Position numbers and translations under genes: made by a program. This document shows positions 26,460 through 34,356 of a DNA stretch of 64,000 bases, in pieces. The DNA lies in the NCBI RefSeq assembly GCF_017833255.1, contig NZ_JAFIBU010000001.1, positions 2,416,001 through 2,480,000 of the forward strand, in the 5' to 3' direction. How positions within the stretch are numbered: position 1 is the first letter of the stretch; each line of letters opens with the position of its first letter. The notes beneath the pieces are model-generated. The model ran no database searches. It saw only the letters and a list, made by a program, of their open reading frames with translations, and was not told the DNA's origin. The DNA comes from Paenibacillus sp. PvR098. GTDB taxonomy: Bacteria; Bacillota; Bacilli; Paenibacillales; NBRC-103111.

Positions 26460-26962
26460 ATTTAGCCTCCTCATTTCCATATCATTCAAATCCATGAGTG
26501 ATAGAACTTCTAATGTAAAAACGGAAACGGCGAGCATCCATATAAATGTGCTTCCAATGGTGAATTTCTGTGAGTGATGATGAATAGGCGGTAAAGATGA
26601 GGCACGGCATCTAGAACATATAAGTGGTGTGGGTGGTATGTGCGGTGTGTGAGTATTTTTGAATGAATGGAGATCATTTCTACTTGATTATGTAATGCAT
26701 CTTGTTTTAAAAGAGCTCACAAAAAATGTAATCATTTTTCACCCCCCTACATTAATATTAATATAATTAACGCAATTGCTAGATAATACTCATTATTATA
26801 TGTGGATTATACAATCTGTCAATAGTTCTGCGTAATATATTTTTACATCCTTCTGTCTAGGTCCGCTGCGAAGCGGACAAGAGATCGAACTAAACTTACA
26901 GAATAGTCTGTTAATATTGAAAACTTTAGAATTGTTCGTTCGAAGGATTCCGATCTCGTCCG
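26460..26962 (-). promoter_or_regulatory. Control region of the ligase operon
   Basis: A strong sigma-A-type promoter reads leftward: TTGACA (26817-26822), a 16-base spacer and TATAAT (26795-26800), starting near 26788. A leader of about 330 bases follows, with the 15-codon frame, an A/T-rich palindromic run around 26755-26770 and a G/T-rich plus-strand stretch at 26620-26655. A perfect hairpin GTCCGCT-GCGA-AGCGGAC at 26862-26879 has no T-run. Nothing else is seen. Confidence 0.55.
26688..26735 (-). CDS. Tiny 15-residue upstream frame
   Basis: MITFFVSSFKTRCIT starts at an ATG preceded by AGGGGGGTG at good distance, about 50 bases after the predicted transcription start and 228 before the ligase gene. 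It may be a leader peptide or chance. It is of interest because the first catabolic operon also has a tiny frame with a strong ribosome site in the same place. Confidence 0.25.
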   Translation of the reverse strand: MITFFVSSFKTRCIT

Positions 26963-28135
26963 TTAGTCTGCTTTTGCTATGTCTTTGCGAGGTACGGCGG
27001 CAAGCTGCACAATGATCATGGCAAGGTTGATGACGATCATACCTGCAACGGCAAACGAGAAGCTGGATGTCGCATCATAAATCCAACCGAGGATGATCGG
27101 TCCGGCGGCCCCGATGACGTATCCAACAGATTGGGTCATGGCAGACCAGGTTGTCGCTTCATGAGCATGGCGCGCTGCATCAAGCGGGAGCAGCAGATTG
27201 AGCGGAAACAATCCTCCGGCCCCCAGACCAAGAAAGATTGCGGCGATCCAAGGCTCCATGGAAAGAGCAATCATCAGCAGGCCGATCAGTTCCAGCACCG
27301 CTCCCGCAAGAAGCCAATGAAGACGGGACGGGAATCGTTTCAACAGCATGGGAAGCACGAAGCTGATCGGAATTTGTACAAACACGAATATCGTAAGGAC
27401 CATCGCGGCATACGCCTTGCTGTAACCCATGCCTTGAATGATCGGCGGCAGCCAAGCCGTTAAGGAATAGAACAGCATGGCCATCAGCCCGAAAGATAAA
27501 GTCAGCATCCACGCTTTCTTATTGGTCCAAGGCAACCCGTCCGCCTGCCTCGAGGACAAAGGATTACCCCCCTCTTGGACATGCGGCGTCACAAAAAGCC
27601 ACCAGACCAGAACAGCAAGGAACGCAACGACGGCCCATAGGCCGAGAGCCTTCTGCCATGAGTGCATTACTTCCTGCAGCGGCGCAGACAGTCCAGAGCT
27701 GAGCGTAGCGCCCAACGTCAGCGCAACGGTGTACACCCCGATCATGCTGGGGACATGATTCTGGAATTGGAGCCTGATAAACCCGGAAAGCAGTGGTCCT
27801 GCAGCAGCCATGCCCAGACCTGCGATCATCGCAGTGATCAGCAGGAAGGCTGTCGAGTGAGTAAACACGCGTAGTCCGATACCAACACCGATGATGAATA
27901 GCGACCAACCGAGCATCCGCTCAATCCCCCATTTGCTGCTGAGCTTCGCAGCTATTGGGGAGAAGATTCCCATGCAAAGCACTGGAATGGAGGTTAACAA
28001 GCTCGCTATCGAAGCGCTCATACTTAGATCGTTCCGTATGATCTCGAGCAGCGGCGCTATCGAGTTAATGGCTGGCCGTGAATTTAGCGCAGCGACAAAA
28101 AAAGCGACAACCATTAAGCCATATTTCATTTTCAT
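26963..28135 (-). CDS. MFS transporter, CynX/NimT-like
   Basis: 390 residues from the ATG at 28135, with AAAGAGG 9 bases upstream; the frame is open from a TTG at 28144. About twelve membrane segments are predicted. The start FFVAALNSRPAINSIAPLLEIIRNDLSMS is characteristic of the CynX (cyanate transporter)/NimT group. Members move cyanate, nitroimidazoles or drugs. The gene stands alone and the substrate is unknown. Confidence 0.88.
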   Translation of the reverse strand: MKMKYGLMVVAFFVAALNSRPAINSIAPLLEIIRNDLSMSASIASLLTSIPVLCMGIFSPIAAKLSSKWGIERMLGWSLFIIGVGIGLRVFTHSTAFLLITAMIAGLGMAAAGPLLSGFIRLQFQNHVPSMIGVYTVALTLGATLSSGLSAPLQEVMHSWQKALGLWAVVAFLAVLVWWLFVTPHVQEGGNPLSSRQADGLPWTNKKAWMLTLSFGLMAMLFYSLTAWLPPIIQGMGYSKAYAAMVLTIFVFVQIPISFVLPMLLKRFPSRLHWLLAGAVLELIGLLMIALSMEPWIAAIFLGLGAGGLFPLNLLLPLDAARHAHEATTWSAMTQSVGYVIGAAGPIILGWIYDATSSFSFAVAGMIVINLAMIIVQLAAVPRKDIAKAD

Positions 28136-28235
28136 ATATCTCAACCTCTTTGCCGAGTAATAGATTCAATCCACAACATTGCCTTACCTGTAACCTCTGT
28201 AAGTTTATGTAGGAATGGTTACCGTAATGAGCCAT

Positions 28236-28290
28236 AAAAAATACCTCTGTGAATCACTGATTTCTCAATGCACAGAGGTGTTTTTTGATA
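28236..28290 (-). terminator. Terminator of the S-layer-homology gene
   Basis: ACCTCTGTG and CACAGAGGT pair around a 16-base loop. T-runs follow on both strands (ATTTTTTAT on the minus, GTTTTTTG on the plus), so it may act both ways. It lies directly after the stop at 28293. Confidence 0.75.
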
Positions 28291-28292
28291 AG

Positions 28293-30926
28293 TTAAGTGG
28301 TAATGTGGTTCGATGGACGACTCACGAAACCTTGAACGGACTGAACAATGTAATAAGAACCTGATGCTAAAGGTAACGGAATACTTACCCTGCCATCTTG
28401 TCCTACAGAAACTGTACTAACCAGATTATGAGATGAATTGTACAGCTTCACTTCAGCACCTGAAATTAAATCTGAAGCTTCCAATGTCGCAGCGTTTAAG
28501 GTCAAAACAGGAGTCAGGATAACCAGAACCGGGATATCGATCGTGATTCCTCCATATACCGCGCTAACCACAGTCGCTCCAGAAGCAACAGGTCTGATCA
28601 CGCCATCAGGACCTACAGCTGCAATGTTTTGGTATACGGAAGAATAAACCGTACTAGCATTATAAGTCACGTCGGTTACTGTTCCGTTCAATTCGGTTGC
28701 GCGAACGCTCACGCCTAACGTTGTCAGATCATAAAAAACAATAGGACCTGCAGGCGAGTAAGTTAGAGATGTTACCGTCGCATTGCCATTGCCATTCCCA
28801 TTACCCAGAGTTCCCTTTGCATCAGCTTCATTAGCATAAAACTGATTGATAGCTCTGAAAGAGCTAATCGTACCACTGACCACATCCATTTCAAACACAG
28901 TCCAATAACGCTCTGTTCCTGTTCCCGTTGAAATATCGTAGGTTCTTACAGGTATTGTCGTAGAACCCTCATAGATCTCAATATGGGCTCCGGAATCTCT
29001 CATGTTGGATTCACCCGAAAAATTATGCACATAAAAACGATAAGTACCATCTACCGTTTGACGAATGGTTGTCGTTTCAGGACCATAGGAAGTGACATCA
29101 TCATGATCCAGGTCGGCGTAAGTAGCGCCAGTTACCGAAGTATATACTTTATCCGCATACCAGGTATGGAAAACCCCGCCATTCGGTGTCGGACCTACGA
29201 GATGCGAATCTAAGTCTCGAGGCTGCTCGCCCCAAGTCAATACAATACGAATTTCATTGGCTGCTGCTACACGAATTGCAGTTGCATTTTCATTGGCGTT
29301 ACGAACGTTCTCTGCCGAAACTCCGACAAGATAAGTGGTAATAAAACCTACTTTGGAAAGCTCACCCGTATAAATCCCCAAAGGTAAATTAACGGAATAT
29401 TGACCGCTGCTATCCGTAACGACCGTAGCGACGATCGTACCGTCTTTATTGTCAAGTCCGCGTCGGAAATGAATCGTCATCCCCGCAACGGGTTCATCCA
29501 GTACATCAACGATCTTTCCTCCAAATCCGTATACAACATCTGTGACAGAACCATTGTCGGAAGAATCATCTTGGGAGGAGCCGCCGCCACCGGAAGAACC
29601 ACTGCCGGAAGAGCTTCCTACGCTTACTCCATCACTGGTTGTTACATCAGAAGGGGTACGCTCAAAGGTCGAGCCATTCGTATTCACTGCAGCACGTTCA
29701 ATCGTTCCGTTCCCTGTAACGGATGCTGCCGCATTAAGAATCAGATCTGCAATGGAAGCTCCTGCTCCAACATGTAATGTCGAATTAGCTGCTCCTTGAG
29801 CAACGGTAAGCTGCTGAATCGCGCCTTCCGTTAGGCTCACCCGAACACTGGTTGCCTGCACATCTACCGTATTGAATTGTCCCGCTAAAGAGACTTCGGC
29901 GTTAGAAGGAAGCAGGCTGGACAGAATGACATCCGTAATCGTTCCAGTCCCTTTCGCCTCTAGCAAAGCACTCGACTCCACCGTGATTTGCCTTACGCTT
30001 GTAGAGCCTTCTGCTACGATACGAACGCTGCCATCGGCTTTATTCACAATAACCGTAAGCAATACCGAGTCTTCGAAGTGAATCGAGTTAGAACCACCAC
30101 CATTTACGGTTGTAGAGCCTTTCACCGTCACATTCTTTAAAAAGACATCTCCATCGCCGACGGATTCAGCTATAAGAAGATTTCCTTCGATGACTGTATT
30201 TCTTAATGTTACACTCTCAGCGCTGATTACAACATTTCCTTGGATCGTTGTTGTTCCTGTTTGAGGACCAAATGTACCCTTGTGATCGTAGGTCGTAGTA
30301 GGTGCTGCCGCGTTAGATAAAGACCGATCCAGCAGCACGACAATTTCCGCGCGAGTCATAGAGCTTTGGGGCTTAAATGTCCCATCTTCATAGCCTGACA
30401 AATATCCTTTGGCCGCAAGTGCACCAATAGAGCCCTTGCTCCAGCCTGCAAATTGCGCTGCATCTTTGAAGGCTTCGGCAGCCGCAGCGTTCTCCTGAAG
30501 TTTAAGCACATTGGTCAGAACAACTGCTGCTTCTTCACGGCTGATTTGCTGATCAGGTTGAATGGTTCCATCCGGGTAACCATCAGCATAACCAGCCGCT
30601 TTGGCACGGGCAATTTCAGCAAATGCCCAATGAGAAGCATTCAAGTCCGTGAACGAGACGGCAGCTTCTTTGGTAAAGTGGAAAGAGCGATTAACTAATG
30701 TAAAATATTCCGCTCTGCTGATACTGTGATCAGGTTGATAGGATCCATCTGAATAACCTGTCAACAAGCCATTGTTGATCCATTTCTTCATTTCTTTCTC
30801 TGCCCAATGACTGCTAATGTCGGAAGACGTAGTAGAATTGGCTGCGGCGAGCACCAAGCTTGGTGCGGCGATAAGCATGCAAAGCATGAGCATTATCGCT
30901 TTGGATACATACTTCATTCGTTTCAA
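28293..30926 (-). CDS. S-layer-homology surface protein with YfaP-like domain
   Basis: 877 residues; the TTG at 30926 has AAGGAGGA 7-8 bases upstream. A signal peptide (ending near VLAA) is followed by three SLH repeats (about 35-200, each with a YxDGxxxPxxxxSRAE-type core) that bind secondary cell wall polymer. Next comes a repetitive beta-helix-like stretch (about 210-420), a Ser/Gly linker, a carboxypeptidase-regulatory-like beta sandwich (GKIVDVLDEPVAGMTIHFRRG), a YfaP/DUF2135-type domain (LTWGEQPRDLDSHLVGPTP... with many Asp and His) and Ig-like repeats. It is a large cell-wall-bound protein, perhaps binding metal or sugar. The function is unknown. Confidence 0.88.
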   Translation of the reverse strand: MKRMKYVSKAIMLMLCMLIAAPSLVLAAANSTTSSDISSHWAEKEMKKWINNGLLTGYSDGSYQPDHSISRAEYFTLVNRSFHFTKEAAVSFTDLNASHWAFAEIARAKAAGYADGYPDGTIQPDQQISREEAAVVLTNVLKLQENAAAAEAFKDAAQFAGWSKGSIGALAAKGYLSGYEDGTFKPQSSMTRAEIVVLLDRSLSNAAAPTTTYDHKGTFGPQTGTTTIQGNVVISAESVTLRNTVIEGNLLIAESVGDGDVFLKNVTVKGSTTVNGGGSNSIHFEDSVLLTVIVNKADGSVRIVAEGSTSVRQITVESSALLEAKGTGTITDVILSSLLPSNAEVSLAGQFNTVDVQATSVRVSLTEGAIQQLTVAQGAANSTLHVGAGASIADLILNAAASVTGNGTIERAAVNTNGSTFERTPSDVTTSDGVSVGSSSGSGSSGGGGSSQDDSSDNGSVTDVVYGFGGKIVDVLDEPVAGMTIHFRRGLDNKDGTIVATVVTDSSGQYSVNLPLGIYTGELSKVGFITTYLVGVSAENVRNANENATAIRVAAANEIRIVLTWGEQPRDLDSHLVGPTPNGGVFHTWYADKVYTSVTGATYADLDHDDVTSYGPETTTIRQTVDGTYRFYVHNFSGESNMRDSGAHIEIYEGSTTIPVRTYDISTGTGTERYWTVFEMDVVSGTISSFRAINQFYANEADAKGTLGNGNGNGNATVTSLTYSPAGPIVFYDLTTLGVSVRATELNGTVTDVTYNASTVYSSVYQNIAAVGPDGVIRPVASGATVVSAVYGGITIDIPVLVILTPVLTLNAATLEASDLISGAEVKLYNSSHNLVSTVSVGQDGRVSIPLPLASGSYYIVQSVQGFVSRPSNHITT

Positions 30927-31047
30927 AATATAGTCCTCCTTGAGTGTAGTAACATGTAGATTTTACCACTGTCGACTAAATACGACAATATATTTCTTTT
31001 TGTTTCTAGGCAATTATTCCCTGTACCCCTAGTTCTCTGCTCCTTGA

Positions 31048-31848
31048 TTACATGCTAACTTCATTAAAGTACGATGACCTCTCCCGCATCCACATTTTTA
31101 AAGCCGCGAAATCTCCTGATAAAACCATGGCTTGTTCCTTCATGCTGCGGTATTTAAAAGAACTTCGCTTGGCATCGCGGAGCTCATCAGCATGTTCATC
31201 CAAATAGGCCCCGAGCTTCATGGCATCCTCTTGAACGTACGCCAGGTTCCAGCTTTCCGACAAAGGCTTTTTCGCCGTCAGAATCTGGTTGCCTCTCTTT
31301 TCCTCAACGATCCAACGATAGTGAAAATCCTCGGCAGACAGCAGCTTATGGCTGATCATCTCAAACCAGGCAGCATTGAACCCGCCGGCGAACCAAATAG
31401 AAGGCGGTCTTTTGCCGTGCCCATCGCAGCTCATTTCAGTAAGAATTCCCGCCTTGCTAAGCATTTTGACCAAGTAAGCGACCCCTGCATCGAGCGTAAG
31501 CGTATCGAGTTTGTAGCCATGTCTCCGTTTGGTGAACGCTTTCCAGGATCTCATGTGCTGCGGACACCATGACTCCTGATTATAGGCCCTGAATAACGAG
31601 ATTCGTTCCACTAACTCCTCGGTAACATGAAACTCATCCAAAATAACCATATCTTCTCTGTAAGAAGCTTGGATATGAAGTGCATCGAACAGCTTCTGCA
31701 AATACCGCACATCTCTCCTTCCTGATCCGGGCTGCAAAATCAACCGATTGGCCAAGTATCTGACAAAAAATCCTCTAGTTCGAAGTGCATTGGTCAATAA
31801 CTCCATGCTCGTCAACTGCTCAAGTGTTTTCATCATTTTTTGCTCCAT
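31048..31848 (-). CDS. Hypothetical protein, 266 residues
   Basis: The ATG at 31848 is chosen because AAAGGAG lies upstream; the frame is open from 31875. Soluble and basic, with no signal or membrane segment. A central CDGHGKRPPSIWFAGGFN stretch and a C-terminal SFKYRSMKEQAMVLSGDFAALKMWMRER helix stand out. I do not recognise the family. It lies 73 bases after the peptidase gene on the same strand, so the two may be read together. Confidence 0.7.
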   Translation of the reverse strand: MEQKMMKTLEQLTSMELLTNALRTRGFFVRYLANRLILQPGSGRRDVRYLQKLFDALHIQASYREDMVILDEFHVTEELVERISLFRAYNQESWCPQHMRSWKAFTKRRHGYKLDTLTLDAGVAYLVKMLSKAGILTEMSCDGHGKRPPSIWFAGGFNAAWFEMISHKLLSAEDFHYRWIVEEKRGNQILTAKKPLSESWNLAYVQEDAMKLGAYLDEHADELRDAKRSSFKYRSMKEQAMVLSGDFAALKMWMRERSSYFNEVSM

Positions 31849-31921
31849 AGGTATCCGCTCCTTTGTAATGTTCAATAGTTGTTGTATGCATGTTCTTGTT
31901 CATACCTCTATTATTACATCC

Positions 31922-32689
31922 TCACCTTACAGGCGATGTAACCTGACGCCAGGTCAGAACTCCCTCCGAGATGAGTTTCACAGTATCCATAACGGACGGC
32001 CAATGAAGCTCCTCCCATTCCGTATGCTCATGCTGGTAGCCGCAAGATACGTTGATACTCGGTATCCCGTGCTCGGCATAGGTCATGGCATCGCTGATCC
32101 CGCCTTGGCAGCTTTTCCAATCGGGCTGTCCGATTTGTTCACCCACCCGCTCCCAGTACTCCCCAACTTTATCCGAGCAGAACGACATATACCTGCAGGA
32201 AGTCACAATGTCACGCCGATTCCGGCGATCTGCCACGACAGCCATATCCACATCGGCCAACCACTCGGCAGGAATTTCATTCGAGCCGACCCGCCCTCTC
32301 TCTTCATCTCGAGTAAAAGCAATCTTGAGCGTACCGTAATATGGATGACTCTCCATTCTTTCGATAACCTCTAGAACAATTGCAATCCCCGCCCGATCAT
32401 CTGCCCCCAGAATGCCTTCAGAGCTGCGGAGAATATCGCCATCCCACACGATTTGGCGGCCAGGCACAAAAGGGAGCACCGTATCCATATGAGCGGAAAG
32501 GAGCAGAACCGGCCCTTTATCCAAGGCTCCAAATCTTCGTTCCGCTAACACATTCCCATAGCGGTCACGAACAACGGTAAACTGATGGCGGGTCAGACGC
32601 TCTGTTACATAGGCGGCTACTTGCTGCTCGCGTCCGCTCACCCCTTGGATGTTCAGTAGTTCAAGTAAAGTTATTTTCAATGGTTTCAT
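31922..32689 (-). CDS. M42/M20-like metallopeptidase, short form
   Basis: 255 residues. Metal-site pieces are present: H in LLLSAHMDTVLPF, D in ILGADDRAGIAI, E-E in TRDEERGRVGSNEI, D in ADVDMAVVADRR, H in GYQHEHTEWE. The family are di-zinc aminopeptidases or deacylases, normally about 340-380 residues; the inserted dimerisation domain seems to be missing here. It lies left of operon A beyond that operon's terminator, so a role in the defence island is not implied. Confidence 0.8.
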   Translation of the reverse strand: MKPLKITLLELLNIQGVSGREQQVAAYVTERLTRHQFTVVRDRYGNVLAERRFGALDKGPVLLLSAHMDTVLPFVPGRQIVWDGDILRSSEGILGADDRAGIAIVLEVIERMESHPYYGTLKIAFTRDEERGRVGSNEIPAEWLADVDMAVVADRRNRRDIVTSCRYMSFCSDKVGEYWERVGEQIGQPDWKSCQGGISDAMTYAEHGIPSINVSCGYQHEHTEWEELHWPSVMDTVKLISEGVLTWRQVTSPVR

Positions 32690-32765
32690 ATGAGTAATTC
32701 CCCCTTGGTGAAGTTACTTATGATTCTAGACTAGGAGGGTTACAACAATTGTAAGGTGAACAAGA

Positions 32766-32792
32766 GAAAAGGCGCCGCTGCCGGCGCCTTTT
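32766..32792 (-). terminator. Terminator closing operon A
   Basis: AAAAGGCGCCG-ctgc-CGGCGCCTTTT is a perfect 11-pair stem; on the minus strand TTTTCTC follows. It lies directly after the last gene (stop at 32797). Confidence 0.85.
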
Positions 32793-32796
32793 CGGA

Positions 32797-33810
32797 TTAC
32801 ATCATATATTTAGGATCATTTGCATTGTAAATGAGAATCGGCTTCGGATGGTTGATGCGGTAGCCGTTATCTGCCATAATGGTTTGCTCGTCCAACCCAT
32901 AGACGGCTAAGCTCTTCTTTAATTCATTCATATACCGGCTTACCTGATTGATGTTGAGCTCATCGGCGATCTCTTTCTGAGGCACCGGCTTTTGTTTTAC
33001 GAAAAGCATCTCCAGCATCTGCATCCTGCGAGGGGACAAATCTCTGATTCTGCCTTTGATCACAACCCGCTTCTCATCATGATCGGTACAGTCAAAGATA
33101 AAGGCCGTTTCATCCTGCCTCAAATCCCGATATTCCTGCTCGCTGAGGGAAGACCGGCCTGTCGGCATCAAGCACATATAAGGCTTGGTCTCCTCCTTTA
33201 GAATGTCCTGCTCCAGCTTCATTACGTAATCGATGTCCACATCGTCTGGATTACCAAGCTCCTCATACATTTGTTTAGCCTTGACGGCCGTCTCCACGCT
33301 ATATTTCGCCAACGCGACAGCCAATTGGGCTTGCGCCTTCATGCTTTGAGAATCATTCAGCTTTTCATGCGGAAAAGAAAGCCGCTCCGTCGGCATGCGC
33401 AAGTCCGGTTTCCTTAAAGCACTCTCAAAGCTTCGGATGGATGAACGATACCTTTTATTATAGTAATGAATAAATCCAAGACGGTAATGGGCAATCGGCA
33501 GGGCGCGGGGCTTGGCCATTTTGATCAAGTCCTCAAAAAACATCTCCGCCTGTGCGTAATTGACCTTACGGCGCTTGATATCCCAGCCGAGCTCCAATAC
33601 CAGCTTCGTAATGGAATTTCGGTAAAAATCCTTTTCTGGCTCCAGCTCCCACAGTCGCAAATACAGGTAAAACAGCTTTTCCTTCAGCTCATAGGAAGCC
33701 CGCTCACCATTTTCATACTCGTCAAGCAGGCTTTGCTCCAGCTCTTCCAAGTGCATCACGTTCGTGATTTCATGATATGGGCTATTTCTGGCTGCGCGAA
33801 ATTCAAACAT
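32797..33810 (-). CDS. TPR-repeat protein with C-terminal winged helix (operon A)
   Basis: 337 residues. The middle has TPR-like helices (AHYRLGFIHYYNKRYRSSIRSFESAL) and the C-terminus an OmpR-type winged helix (RIRDLSPRRMQMLEMLFVKQKPVPQKEIADELNINQVSRYMNELKKSL...NGYRINHP). The layout and the AHYxLGxIHxY motif match the protein at 50413-51576, so the two are paralogues, one per operon. Such proteins can sense a partner through the repeats and bind DNA. It is the last gene of operon A. Confidence 0.75.
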   Translation of the reverse strand: MFEFRAARNSPYHEITNVMHLEELEQSLLDEYENGERASYELKEKLFYLYLRLWELEPEKDFYRNSITKLVLELGWDIKRRKVNYAQAEMFFEDLIKMAKPRALPIAHYRLGFIHYYNKRYRSSIRSFESALRKPDLRMPTERLSFPHEKLNDSQSMKAQAQLAVALAKYSVETAVKAKQMYEELGNPDDVDIDYVMKLEQDILKEETKPYMCLMPTGRSSLSEQEYRDLRQDETAFIFDCTDHDEKRVVIKGRIRDLSPRRMQMLEMLFVKQKPVPQKEIADELNINQVSRYMNELKKSLAVYGLDEQTIMADNGYRINHPKPILIYNANDPKYMM

Positions 33811-33869
33811 AGAGACACCGCCCTCTCCCTTAGGACTTTAGTGATCACCGCAGTGACTGGACACGTATT

Positions 33870-34340
33870 TCAGAACGGATCGTAGTTTTGCAGTTCGCCT
33901 GTTATAAATACCAATAAATCCTTTTCGAAATCGAATGCGCTGCTTTTGATATCAAGGATCAGTGTATCCTCAGCGCTTGTTACAAGGTAAGCGGACAGGA
34001 AGCGCTCAATGAAAACCTGCATTCCGCCCTCGGCGTACTCCTCCATGATGTGTCTGAACTCCTCGATCTGTCCCAGCTTATCAAATTGCATGCCGGCCTT
34101 AGAGAAAGCGATAGTGACATAAGAGATCAGCTCCGGCTCCGTGAAGGTAGCCAATCGGATGTCATTGGAATGACTGCTAATCGGTAAGCTGCGATCATAT
34201 TTAAAACCTAAGCTTGCACAAAACATGAAAGTCTGTGCATTCTGGGGAAAAATCCCTTTATCCTTCAGCGTATGGTAAATGTCTTCGTATTTCTTGCTCC
34301 AGTGTAGTCGAGGATCTCCCGTATATTGAATGCTTCTCAT
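33870..34340 (-). CDS. Dnd-system-associated-like small protein
   Basis: 156 residues, soluble. The segment around GIFPQNAQTFMFCASLGFKYDRSLPI resembles what I recall of 'dnd system-associated protein 4', a small family found beside DNA-sulfur restriction genes; this is from memory and should be confirmed. It begins 16 bases after the DndD-like gene stop, with GGAGAG before the ATG. The acidic C-terminus has SAEDTLILDIKSSAFDFEKDLL. Its role is unknown. Confidence 0.6.
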   Translation of the reverse strand: MRSIQYTGDPRLHWSKKYEDIYHTLKDKGIFPQNAQTFMFCASLGFKYDRSLPISSHSNDIRLATFTEPELISYVTIAFSKAGMQFDKLGQIEEFRHIMEEYAEGGMQVFIERFLSAYLVTSAEDTLILDIKSSAFDFEKDLLVFITGELQNYDPF

Positions 34341-34356
34341 GATTATCGCTCTCCTC

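Noticed and set aside
26862..26962. Hairpin GTCCGCT-GCGA-AGCGGAC and a distant imperfect repeat GAGATCG/CGATCTC as ends of a mobile element
   Set aside because: No transposase or target duplication is seen; the repeat is imperfect and overlaps the transporter gene end.
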